This document shows positions 31,350 through 42,665 of a stretch of DNA of 64,000 nt, piece after piece. Every line of letters begins with the position of its first letter. The stretch's first letter is position 1. Under the pieces are notes generated by a model. The model was given only the letters and a program-made list of their open reading frames with translations, searched no databases and was not told where the DNA came from. The stretch is from Nansenia antarctica. Its lineage: Eukaryota; Chordata; Actinopteri; Argentiniformes; Microstomatidae. The stretch is from NCBI GenBank assembly GCA_963989245.1, contig OZ022352.1, positions 23,205,376 to 23,269,375 on the forward strand, given 5' to 3'. The translations under genes and the position numbers were made by a program.

Positions 31350-33510
31350 TCGGGCTGACTGGAATACCAAGCGTGAGCCTTGTGCTCACTTAATGAAAAC
31401 GCTGGGTGTTTTTGGAACAAAGTTTGTTTAAGATGGAAGACTTTGTTCGTTGTTGGTTAATATTGCCGACATGACGCTTGGCCTGCGGTCTGCGAGACCT
31501 AGAGTTAATTCTCTCTGCTCTAGTGCGCTCTGTCACCGTTAGTGCTGGCGGAGGCACTTGCTGTCGGGGAGACTGGGAGCAACTTATTTTTTTACTCAGA
31601 GACCACTCAACCTAGACCGGTTTTTATATCATATATCAATTATATCAGTACCAGAAAAATCCAACTTGTTTCTGACTGGAGAAACGCAGAGTGTTACAAT
31701 AGACACCTGTTACTTGTGTCCCTGGTCTCCCCTACTGTAGTTCTGGAGTACCGGAGTTCTTTCTCAGTTTCCCATTAATGTCAGCCCGGCCGGTTCAGCC
31801 TCAGATATTAATAAAGCTTACAGCGTTGTTGCATCATGTTCCTCCCTGAGTTAAGTCAGAGTAAAAACTCTCAAAATGTAACATGGCATGAGTACTTACA
31901 GTATAATATGAACTCATTACTATGAACAATACATTTGACCGCAATGAATTTAAACGGAGTGCATTCCATTCGTTATTTCCGCTGCCATTCGTAACATTTA
32001 GGACACCACTGGGGATTGTTAGGAGTGTTTCTATGTGAGCCTGTTGTCCTCTCGGGGGGGTATTAATTACTACACCACTGCTGCGAGGCTGCAACATGTT
32101 CCTAATGCAGACAGAGCCCTGGAGGTCAGACCGATACATGTTTTTGTGATACTGGGTAAACCAATCCCCTAATTACCTTAGAGTCAAATGGAGGTGAGCT
32201 GTACTGAGCTAACCTCGTCCCTAGGCTGTTGTGCACAGCACCATATGAGCCTGGAAAGACAGCGACCGGTTCACACGACTGCAAGGCACGGCTCCGAATC
32301 GGAAACGTGTGGCGCAGAAAAGGGGGGAAATGCTGTGGGAGATGGCTGATACAAGGTAAAGCCAATGGTTATGTGACCAGCGGTTTCTCTCTGTCTTTCT
32401 ATTGGGTTAAACAAAGGCCAAGTTTAACCTGTTAACCAGTCCACCAGACTTTTCAGAGCATTTGAGTGGGAATAGTTAGTTGACTTAGTTGACTTGGTTA
32501 TAGTTGCTGAAACTAGTGCTACAAAGGACAGTGTGGAAGGATCATATCTGAGCCAGCACAGTTATGGTTTGTGTCAATCATGTAGTCGTGTATAAATCTC
32601 CTCAGAGAGCTGAATTGGGGGAGTTCTTTCCTGTAGCTAGCTGCTACCACCACAGCCTTGGGGACAGGCAGACAGGAAGCAGGCCAGTCCCTCTCGCTGT
32701 TTAGCTTCTAATTTAGCCCCAGGAGTGTGCTGCCTGGTAGGCCCATTATCAACCAACACTCATGCGTATCCTCTAAAATACCCATAAGGGCATGCCTCTC
32801 CATCAGGGGCGTCATAAAACGAGCCAGAAGTAGAGCCTTGCAGCAGGGGAATTAAAACAGGACGTTAAATCCCCAAACACAATGAAATAATGAATAACAA
32901 AACACACGTTGAAACCTGAAGCCTGATAAGGATAACGAGCGTTAAATCAGATTTCATGGTCTCGTCTCCTGGGATGCCAAGTGGCAGTTTGAGTCATGGA
33001 AAGAAGTTAAAAATAAAGGCATGGGGAGTGTAGTCTGTGGTAGATAATAATCATGCTGTCTGTCATTGTTGAATAAAACGACCCAAATACTGTACACTGA
33101 TACAGTATCATTTGAAAAGGAATGCATAACAAATACATTTCTTAGCTACTGTATGATTAAAGTTTGACAGGTACAGTAAGATAGGAAAAAAGCCAAGCAG
33201 CAAGTTAAACGGTGACTTATTCTCTTACCAGTGTAGATGTGGTGGAAGCAAACCGCGGGGGGAGCTGGGTCCTAACGGGACAGCCTGTCAAAGGAAAGAG
33301 AATAAACAAGAGTTGAAACTGACTTATCTGAAGTCTGACATGGAAGGGAACACTTTACAAACTCCATACATACAGTTAAGTAACAGGCACACGGTGGTGA
33401 GGGGCTGTCTGTGGACAGATGTTTGTAGAAGCGGGGTTAGGATATTATGATAATGTCAAGGTTTTGTGAATGAGAGTGCAGCCCAGAGGGGGAATGCCAT
33501 TCAGGGTCTC

Positions 33511-33581
<71 letters not shown>

Positions 33582-33604
33582 GTGCGTGCGTGCCTGCATG
33601 CATG
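33511..33604. repeat. (GT)n then (GCGT/CATG) microsatellite
   Basis: GT run 33511-33577 then GCGTGCGTGCCTGCATGCATGC. Confidence 0.93.
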
Positions 33605-34179
33605 CATTCGTGTGTGTAAGTAAGTCTATACACCTTATACAAATACCTCAGCAGAGTGCAATGGTTACTATTCGCAACCACACACATGGAAATGACATAG
33701 TAGAAGTACTTCAGCCGACGGTCAGATTAGACTAACAGTGGGGAATTAAATAAATTAAGCTTTTGGACAAATTTCAGCCATTGAATGTGACAGTCAGGAC
33801 AGACACTGGAATTACTTTACATGTCAGTGGACCACAGCCTATTTTTGGTCTTTTGATATTATTCCATCCAGTTCTCCCATGATCGCATTGACCAAACTGT
33901 CTGGTGGGTCCAATTAGATCGAGTCATTTATTCTAGGGCAGAAATGGCATGATAGGATGAGTAAGCTGCATGGCAGTAATAGCCATACCAAATGGGACAG
34001 GGTCTGGTGAAAAAGTCCCCAAGTAGGGCAAGGTCATTTTTCAGTTTTTTACAAAAGAAAAGCTTGTAAGCTTTCAAATGATGTGTCATACATTGAAAAC
34101 AGTTAAAGAAGATATGCTTGTTTGAATGTCGGTACACCTCAAACCAAATACTGTTTGTTATATTGAGTGGGCTCTTCAA

Positions 34180-34498
34180 CACATGAGGGGTCATTTGACC
34201 CCTGTGAGTAAAGACACATGTTATATCTTAGTTTGCACTCGATCAAATTTCAGGACCCTCATTTCATGACTTTTCCTAGATATGTGTTCTACAACCCAGT
34301 ATCCTTACATTTTCAAAATCACATCAGGATAAGCTAATATAAAGCTATTTTGCCGTTTTTCTGTGTAGGAAGCAGGCTAATTTGGCCAACTAGTGGTCGT
34401 TGTGTGTAAATAGCAGTTTGAGCATTGTAAATCCCTGAGGTAAAAAAAGAAAAAAACTATTTTAGTAGGTAAAAAAGGCACGGCTGTTCTAGTGTTAA
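34180..34498. mobile_element. piggyBac-like MITE (copy 2, inverted relative to copy 1)
   Basis: This is the reverse-oriented relative of 24510-24823. It shares the GGGGTCATTTGACCCC block (34188 on), an interior with CTAGATATGTGTTCTACAAC and CCAACTAGTGG, and the terminus GGCTGTTCTAGTG followed by TTAA at 34495-34498. The left terminal repeat is truncated, starting only at the palindromic block. Confidence 0.58.
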
Positions 34499-34509
34499 AC
34501 CTTCGTAAT

Positions 34510-34868
34510 ATGTGACAGCAGCTGGTGAAACCGGGAACAAGTCGCCAACCAATGGACTGTTCAGACTTTTATTCTGAAAAATATAAATACATTTCAGCGT
34601 TGTTGAAAATCAATGACACACTCGCTAGTCAAGCCAAAACATTGCAATGCAATGGATTCGGTGAGTAATCCCCACTACTAGTAGCTAGTTAGTGTAGAGT
34701 AGTGGGGATTACTCACCGAATCCATTGCATTGCAATGTTTTGGCTTGACTAGCGAATGTGTCATTGATTTTCAAATGATTTGAAATGTATTTAAAATATT
34801 CAGAATAAAAGTCTGAACATTTTGAGTGGTTGCCGACTTGTTCCCGGTTTCATCAGCTACTTTCACAT
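34510..34868. repeat. Long inverted repeat with about 170-bp arms
   Basis: Left arm about 34510-34680 and right arm about 34698-34868, separated by about 17 bp. The inner 60 or so bases of each arm are almost perfectly complementary (e.g. GGATTCGGTGAGTAATCCCC on the left). The outer parts diverge by substitutions and small gaps. There is no ORF. It could be a foldback-type MITE or an inverted duplication from template switching; no clear TSD was seen. Confidence 0.8.
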
Positions 34869-35949
34869 GAAAAAATAACTAAAATAATAGAAAACATTTG
34901 TAGCTTTTTGGTTATTTGCGCGACTTGAGAATTGCCGGCATGCAGACCTTTTCACCAGACCGTGAAAAGGTCACAAATGTGTCAGACATACGGTTAGCAT
35001 GAGTCAAGTGGAAACCAGACTGCAGGTTGACAGTGAATGTAGCCTATCCTAGCGTAGCCTAGCCTCCGTTCCATGAGCTCATCTGGCCTTAGCAGCTCTG
35101 AGTAAGACAAGAGGAGGCTTCGCTGGTAAACAGCAGGACAGCTGCTCAGTGCTCAGGCTCTTTCTTGTGGAGTTTTTCTCTCTAAGCTGTTAAGTATTCC
35201 CATGCCTGCCGCTGGCGTGCTGGGCCCGTCCACAACCACAGCTCTTGCTGCACTCATTCAATTACTGGGAGACCACAGGGCTGGGGCGCTCTGTTCTGCC
35301 TCTTGTTCTTGTTCCAGTCAGAGTCGATTCTCATTGACGAGGGGAGGATGTGAAGGGGCGGGAAGAGAGGAGGGGGAAGGAATAACGAGAAATGATAACC
35401 GAGACGTGGCATTTTTAATAGTAATTTTTCTGTTTTTGTCATTCCCAACCGAATGTAATGTCAACATGTCATTAGTTTTCGTTGTTTGTTGTGGGCCCCA
35501 AACCATAAGTCTGTGGGACATAAATTAAATACTGTATGGCCGCCAGGAACTGGCAATTGGCATTTTATTTTCTTTCTCCAATCTAATCTCTCCCTGATCC
35601 AAGTGGTTCCTTTCCTTATTTCTGGGAAACCAGGCAGCTGCTTTTGTTTTCCTGTTCTACTGTGAGGCCCTGAGACGCTCATGCAAGTCGATAGTCAAAC
35701 AGTCTCATTTCTTTGAGGGATAATAGGCTAGCATCTTTAATGTCAGAACTGATCTGCAGATTCATCAAAGAAACAAGAGATCTTTTCGAGATTCACTCAA
35801 ATTGAGAAAAAATAATGCAATCTCTGTGTAAGATTATAAACCTATTATAAGCTCAATTGTCCATTATACCATATGTCCATATATCACCTTTCTTATAAAG
35901 ATACACTTATAAAGATATAACTTATACTATCACTGTCATCATTAATACT

Positions 35950-36245
35950 CTTGCTAATCAGTGAAAGATCCATCTGTATGCTCTTTATGTTTTGTTCTAA
36001 TCTTGATTTATTTATTTATTTTGTCTGTTTTGTTATTTTGCTTGTCATGTTCTGTGTGGTTCAATTGTCCTGTTGTTATTTTAGTTTTAGTTTTAGTTTA
36101 TTTTTACTCTATTTTACTTTTTTCTCTTGTTTTTGTTATGTGTTGTCTAATTGTCTTGTTATTTTATTGTTGCGCATAGGACCCCCTCGAAAACGAGATA
36201 CGAGCATATCTCAAGGGGTTATTCCTAATAAAGCAATTTCAATAT
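35950..36245 (+). repeat. LINE 3' end fragment, TTTTAGTTT-rich with terminal hairpin
   Basis: A T-rich stretch (36000-36170) is followed by ACCCCCTCGAAAACGAGATA and ATCTCAAGGGGTT, which pair as a hairpin, and then TAATAAAGCAATTTC. This hairpin plus AATAAA arrangement ends many fish non-LTR retrotransposons. No coding remains. Confidence 0.5.
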
Positions 36246-36638
36246 AAGATCACTTAGTCGATACTGACAAAAAAATTAGGAAAAATCACCTCAGGGCATG
36301 CTCTTACTCTGACCTCGTATCCTTCAAACACACATGACAGAAGTTTAAACACTGCAGACTTGGATGTGTTCATAATGACTGCAAGCATTTAAACTACATC
36401 TGATCTCATTCGGGACGCTGAGGCCAAGTCTTGCAAAGCTTGTTAGAATCACTCCAGTTGTACTTTCACACCGCAGGCGAAAGCAATTTTATGAGCATCA
36501 AGCTCCAGGGGTGGCCCGCTAAAAGAAACAAGTTCATATTTAACCTGAAACAATCACGGTTTAACATTAAACAACCATAGAGGGTGAGAGGAAGACTGAT
36601 GAAGTAACAATGACTTCATAATACTAACAGTTCAGTAG

Positions 36639-38267
36639 GGCCCGATCCCAATTCACCCCTACGGCTATGATTCACCCATACGGCTCCGTTTTGCGCGTTC
36701 ACGTTTACGGTAGGGGTGTCCCAATACATGTTTTCATCAAGGGCTAGGGGGATGGCGGAGGGCTTTCCACGGCTCCGTTTGGAGATTTTTCGGGACCCCG
36801 TTCGATTCGGAGCCATAGCCCTACCTCCCAGAATGCATTGCGAATCATCTACAGAAATGTCAGATTTCAAAACAGATTTCGCTCTAGGCAATGTAGAAGA
36901 CACTCACAAATGTAATACTTTTTCTTTGTTAATAAAGATTTGAACAATTATGATAACCATCTTGTTATCTTAGTTTAATGTCATTTCAATGCATTATAGA
37001 CCTTTTCTTTATAACAAGCATAACAAACATACTACAAAGCATAACCAAATTGCTTTTATGTGCTGTGCCTATGCTTACAAGTGCCAACATAGAAATACAC
37101 TGTTCCAAAGTCCAGCGCGCTTCAGTCAAGTTTAAGATTTGAGAGTTTTGGTGCTCAGCAGTAGAGGACAATATAATAGCAAAACTATTACCTGGGCACT
37201 TCCATTAGACTACCCAAAGCAAGACACTGGAGCAGTCATATCTGATTATCTGATTGTATGAGCGCCACTGCGTCCCAGGCAGTCCAATGGAACAGCCTTC
37301 CCATAGAAATACACCATCTGTGTGCGATTCACATTTCCGCTCCAGAACAAGATGTACACAGTCCTGTTTATTTATAAATAAATTATTGCCTGTGGCGTTT
37401 AACAGCAGATGATATTTTAGATTTTAGATTAATCATCGGCTCACCTCAAACTCCCCTGTCTGAAATCTACAACCGGTCACTAATCAGGAAAGCCACACAA
37501 ATCACACAGGACCCCTCTCACCCCCTCCACCAATCATTTCAGCCACTTCCATCAGGCCGCCGTTACAGAACTCCACTGGCCCGGAAAAACACATACAAAA
37601 AATCATTCATTCCCACCGCCCTGAACATTTTAAAATAGGAAGCACACTGTTTTTCTTTTAAACCACAACATTTTAGCTTTTTAAATCATACTACTGTTTT
37701 TTTTTACTATTATTTTTTGACTGGACTTTTTAAATAGGCACTACATTTTATAAACACTGTTATATCTGCCTGTTTTTATTGTATGTATGTGACCTTTTTA
37801 ATGTGGATACCGTATTCATGAACTGCACAAAGCCTGTCGAAGGAGAATTTCTGTCACTCTGTGACAGACAATAAAGCAATCTTGAATCTTGAATGGTACA
37901 CATATTTAATGTAAAGTTATGCTGATTTAGGCTGATTTGTGCATGATAGCCGCGCATTTTGACCTTTCCATGTCGCATTTACCCCTGTTGATGGTTTATG
38001 ACGCTATAGCTGTATAGCGGCACTTATTAAACCAAAACAACCCGCAATGTAATCCGAGCAGTTGTTATTATGTAATATTATTGATGGATGTGCCATTTTT
38101 GATGGAGAGCAGTGAGCGTGAGACTGGATGTGAGCATGTAGCCGATTAATGCCGTGGACAGCGGCTGTTTCTCCAGCGTTCCTGTCACATCGGATTTCGC
38201 TTTGACTCCAAAGTGAGTGGCACTCCAAAACGAGCCGTAAGGGTAGGAAAGGGAATCGGGATCGGAC
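36639..38267. mobile_element. Putative DNA transposon with divergent TIRs, containing a nested LINE fragment
   Basis: Left end CCCGATCCCAATTCACCCCT (from about 36641) and the complement of the right end (CCGATCCCGATTCCC, to about 38265) are related inverted repeats. Both sides continue with ACGGCTCCGTTTTG-like sequence, so the terminal repeats extend about 50-60 bp with gaps. No transposase and no unambiguous TSD were found. The LINE fragment at 37430-37890 lies inside. Confidence 0.4.
37430..37890 (+). pseudogene. LINE reverse transcriptase C-terminus and 3' UTR
   Basis: The plus strand encodes a fragment close to SLIRKATQITQDPSHPLHQ followed by PLPSGRRYRTP and a final stop near 37636. This is the conserved C-terminal block of the LINE family also at 61234-61890 and 62205-62810. 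A 3' UTR and a tail of CTTGAAT units (37880-37893) follow. The 5' part is missing. Confidence 0.65.
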
Positions 38268-38269
38268 CT

Positions 38270-39450
38270 AGGACCGGTAAGCACACCAGAATGGCTCGCA
38301 CTAAGAATACCCCTTCTACAGAGTGGGCTGCCAGGCCTTCCCTTCCTCTACAGAGAGAGCTGCCAGGCCTACCCTTCAGCAGAGCAAGTTGCCAGGTCTG
38401 TAGTGTTTCCCCTGAGGTTGTTAACTCCCCACACTCAGAGTTCAGCTTGTGAGAAACAGAGAGGAAAGTGGGTGGTTTGGCAGGATACTCCTTCTTTCTC
38501 CCCTCTCACCCTTCTCGCCTTGCCTCTCTCTCCCCTTCTTTTTTCTACCCTCTCCATTCCCCTGCCCCCCCCCTCTCTCCAATCCCTGTTCACTCTCCCC
38601 TTTCCTCACAGTGGCACAGCAATCAGTAAGCAGTTTGTTTGGCCTCAATTAGACACACAGAGACAAAGAGCCAGACCTCTCTTCCCCTCCCTCCCCCCCC
38701 CCCTCTCTCTCTCTCACTGGATGCAAGGCATCCCAATGAGCCTCACAGCCTAGCTGTGGATGCCTGTTAAAGCATGGGCCTCAGAGCCCTTCCTGTGTGT
38801 GTGCGTGCGTGTGTATGTATGTGTGTGTGTGTGTGTGTAGTGTGTGGTCCAGATTCAGCCAGGGGGATGCCTCACGTTGTTAACAGTGTAATTATAGTGT
38901 GAGGAGTATGCTGGAACTCAGCCAGCTATGCAGAGCGGTGTGACCAGCCAGTCACCTCTCCAAGGAGCACTCCACCTTCCACGTTCCGACAGGGAAACAG
39001 AAACTGAAAGATAAACTCCTATTTATAGCCTCAGTCAGGCATCCCAAAGTCAGATCAGATACTGGGTATGCTCTGTAAGCTGAAATACAATAATGCCAAA
39101 AACACAACCACACATATACACACGATACTAATATAATCGTGCTAAAATGTGCACCCTAGAAGGAGAGCTCCTATCCGTCAGGGGGACAGGTTGCTTTACA
39201 CAAGGGGAAGAAGGGATTGCGGTCATCGTTCACTGGGTAGGACATGAGCACAATTACAAGTGTTAGAAGCCGATTCTCATTTCTTGTCGGTATGTTTTTG
39301 TCACCCTCTACAGGCTGGGAGGAGAGAAAGAGTGGATGAGAGGCGGAGGAGAAGGGGAAAAGGCAAGGTCAAAGGTCAAGAGAAGGCCAGGTGATGCTGA
39401 CTGGAGGCTTATTAGCTTTTAACGTCTGGTCTTTGTTGCCTCTGTTTGAT
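38270..39450. other. No gene recognised; degenerate 30-bp tandem at 38315-38400
   Basis: Three degenerate units with GCTGCCAGGCC/GTTGCCAGGTC. CT-rich runs (38505-38600, 38670-38720) make long spurious open frames. Confidence 0.5.
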
Positions 39451-39458
39451 TGTGTGTA

Positions 39459-39665
39459 TGTTACGGTACATGTGGGAAAACTAGGATTAGGGTTAGGTGC
39501 TACGTCCACTTGGTACATGCTGGCATGTCTAACCCTAACCCTAACCCTAATCCTAACCCGACCCCTACCCCTAACCCTAACCCTAACCTTAACCGTAGCA
39601 CCCTAGCACCTAACCCTAACCCTAGTTTTCCCACATGTACCGTATTCCCACATGTACCGTAACAT
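39459..39665. repeat. Interstitial telomere-like tract within an inverted repeat
   Basis: A run of CCCTAA units and variants (about 39531-39595) lies between inverted arms. The left arm (39459-39504) reads TTACGGTACATGTGGGAAAA then TTAGGGTTAGG. The right arm (about 39594-39665) is its complement, with a 17-base internal duplication (TTCCCACATGTACCGTA). Both arms themselves carry telomere-like units, pointing inward. Confidence 0.8.
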
Positions 39666-40309
39666 GTATACTACAAAGTATTAAAGAAACCTTTGGGAAA
39701 CCTGGAACATAGAATAAAGCCATTTTGAGTTCAACTTTAACTTTTTCCCTTTGCTGCTCAAAGTCAGTCAGTATTAATATATTAATCAATCAGCCACCAC
39801 AAGAAGGGACACAAGGTCACTTCAACAAGTGTATAATTTGCAGTTGCACCACACCTCTTGCAGATGGCAAACACTCCAAGGCTAGATGATTGAATTATAG
39901 CAACCTTGAGCTTTGCCAGAAGAAGAAGATCATTAAAACAAAGTAGCCACAACTCACAGGAACTGACATTTATTGCTTATCTGCTATAAGGATAATCAAT
40001 CTCCACAACCCATCATCAACGATTGATTGGTTGGTTGGTGTGCATTTTACTGAGGAATGTAATTGTCGATAGGCTCTGGCGGTGGTACATATGATTGGTT
40101 TTACTGTATTGTATGTTGTGTTGCATCGTACTATATTTGTGTCTGCGTCAAATCATTTCTTCGTGGTGTGTCTGACAAATTTGGTTTTAGTGTGTTATGG
40201 TTGTAACTATGGTTGTAATGTAAGTATGTAATGTAATGTAAGTGTGTCTGCGTCTATAATTGTTTTGTGATGTACTGTATGTGTCTATGTTTGTGATTTG
40301 TCTAAAATA

Positions 40310-40380
40310 TCGTTGTCTTGGTCCAGGTCTCTCTTTTAAAAAAAACTGCTAAACTGGATAAATAAAGGTTGAATAAAATA
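40310..40380 (+). repeat. LINE 3' tail fragment
   Basis: GGTCCAGGTCTCTCTTTTAA then GGATAAATAAAGGTTGAATA parallels the tail at 52480-52530. Only the end of the element is recognisable. Confidence 0.5.
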
Positions 40381-40515
40381 ATGGGTCTACGGAGCTACCA
40401 TGGATCTCTGCCTAAAGTGATTGTCACAGAACAGATTTACATTTTTGGCATTTAGCAAAGGCCTTTATCCAAAGCGACTTACAATCAATACATTTGACTA
40501 AGCAAGTGAATCATC

Positions 40516-41508
40516 AATCCCCCTCCCTGACAGCCAACCCCTCCCTGACAGCCAAGAACCTTGGAGTGATCCTGGATAACCGACTATCCTGTGCGGAGAA
40601 CATTGCAGCAACGGCTCGCTTCTGCAGATTCCTCCTCTACAACATCAGAAGGATACGACCATTCCTTACCAGAGAGGCAGCGCAACTCTTGATCCAGGCA
40701 CTGGTCATCTCCCGCCTGGATTACTGCAATGCACTCCTGGCTGGGCTCCCCGCTTCAGCCATTAGACCTCTGCAGCTCATCCAGAATGCTGCTGCCCGGC
40801 TGGTATTCAACCTCCCCAAATACTCGCATGTCACCCCTCTCCTTCGCACCCTGCACTGGCTCCCGATAGCAGCTCGCATCAGATTCAAGACCCTGGTGCT
40901 TGCATACCAGGCAGCTAAAGGGACAGCCCCTGCCTACCTGAAGGAAATGGTAACCCCCCAAACCCCTGCCCGCTCACTCCGCTCCTCCACCTCGGCTGGC
41001 CGACTGGCCCCACCTCCTCTACACAGCAGTCGGGCTGCCCGATCACGTCTCTTCACAACACTGGCTCCCCGCTGGTGGAATGAGCTCCCCACGGCTGTCA
41101 GAACGGCAGAGTCACTACCCATCTTCCGTCGTAGACTGAAGACCCATCTCTTCAGGTTACATCTTAACTGCTCCTCCTGAGACATCTTCCGACCCTCACC
41201 ACTACGTCTCCTAAAGACACCCGCTTTCCCCTCTACTGTGTCCCTAGAACTTCTATTGCCCCCATTGTACTGTTTCTCAGTTTCTCCAGTAAAAAAAAAA
41301 AAAAAAAAAAAAACGTTTTAGTAGAAGGCGATAATAGGGAGAAGGTTTTTCCTCCTATCAGTGGCCCCGGGCCCGAGCTAGAGTACTCTTCCTGCAACGA
41401 ATGGTGGACTGCTGATTCACATGCTTAGTATTCAAATGTATTGATTGTAAGTCGCTTTGGAATAAGGCGTCTGCTAAATGCCAAAAATGTAAAATGTAAA
41501 TGTAATCC
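40516..41508 (+). mobile_element. Younger 5'-truncated L2-type LINE nested in the older copy
   Basis: The insert 40521-41503 is flanked by AATCC (40516-40520 and 41504-41508). It starts inside the RT ORF, continues through the stop at 41178-41180, a 3' UTR with a long A-run (about 41292-41314), the GTAAGTCGCTTTGG tail and ends in TGTAAA-type repeats (41489-41503), the usual L2 ending. Because host and guest lie in opposite orientation, the edges form inverted repeats. Confidence 0.82.
40521..41180 (+). pseudogene. L2-type reverse transcriptase C-terminal region, open but truncated
   Basis: About 220 codons are open to the stop at 41178-41180. The protein includes NLGVILDNRLS, the SRLDYCNALLAGLP block, LQLIQNAAARLVF, LHWLPIAARIRFK and SLPIFRRRLKTHLF. 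These are the thumb and C-terminal blocks shared by CR1/L2 LINEs. The catalytic palm (YADD) and any endonuclease are absent, so it cannot act by itself. The frame being intact argues for a fairly recent insertion. An upstream ATG at 40494 lies in the older host element and is not the native start. Confidence 0.85.
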
Positions 41509-41582
41509 ACCAGTCGTAGCATAATCTAGCTCAGGCCCGGGGCCATTGGCAGTCTCAGTGACAGAAGGAAAAACTCTCTGTT

Positions 41583-41690
41583 TTTTACAACAAATTACAA
41601 CAAATACATTTGTCTAAGTAAGTGAATCACCTATCCATCAGTCATAGCAAGAACAAGTAATCTATGCTAGGGCCAGGGGTTAGCTATAAC
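41583..41690 (-). repeat. Third L2 tail fragment
   Basis: ACAACAAATACATTTGTCTA, AAGTGAATCACCTATCCATC and CTAGGGCCAGGGG repeat the block order of the L2 3' UTR in reverse orientation, without the terminal GCATTTAGC segment. It matches the copy at 56419 better than the neighbouring one, so it is a separate insertion. Confidence 0.6.
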
Positions 41691-42337
41691 GCTAAAAGCT
41701 AGCAGGATGTCAATGACTGGTTGGCTATGGGCACTCACTGGCTATGTTCTATTATGCACCTTAGCTAGCATAGATAGCACATGAAGGAATGTATTGGCCG
41801 TGCATTCTGAGTGGTATGATACGGTATAGTGTTGAAACACAGGAGCACAGTAAACAACTGAACAAGAGACCTGTCACTCTGGAATGCAACTCTGCACTCC
41901 ACTGGGCTGTTCACTGTTCACCACACCCACCAGCCACCAGACCTTGGATGAGGCACCATGCAACATCTCTCTCTAACCCAACATCCCACACCACTCACAA
42001 TGACATCACAACATCACATGATGACATCACAATGACATCACTGATCACATATCAGAGAAAACATCAGATCAAGTCTCATGCATTGGGAGTGTTGTGCCCA
42101 AACACAAAGTTGCACAGAAGCTACATAGACTTCAGTAACTAACAGTTGTGTTTATAAAATAAAATACGCTTGTTAATTATCTGGAAGAAAGTTTTTCCTC
42201 TTTCACCAGAACTATTTACAAGTGTATGACCTCATATATCACATTACTAAACATAAAAACAGAAATGACCAGTTAAATAAAACAGATATTGTATTTTCCA
42301 CGGACTCATAAACAATTTCAGTTGTGCAGTTGTGTTG

Positions 42338-42658
<321 letters not shown>

Positions 42659-42665
42659 GCCCACA

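Larger units (their letters stand above)
27900..34180. other. No gene recognised
   Basis: Apart from the CA, CTG and GT repeats listed, and a short CCCTAA doublet at 28076-28090, no coding, RNA or mobile element signal could be supported. Confidence 0.5.
40436..41580 (-). mobile_element. Older L2 3' fragment (minus), split by a younger L2
   Basis: The segment 40436-40520 is the reverse complement of an L2 terminus: GGCATTTAGC near the left edge, then CCAAAGCGACTTACAATC. It breaks at AATCC and resumes at 41504 with AATCCACCAGTCGTAGC, then CTAGCTCAGG and GGGGCCATTGGCAGTC to about 41580. The uninterrupted copy at 42861 shows that these two pieces are contiguous in the family. Confidence 0.8.

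Noticed and set aside
40934..41185. Minus-strand frame opposite the L2 RT
   Set aside because: Shadow of the plus-strand L2 coding frame, which carries the conserved RT C-terminal blocks.
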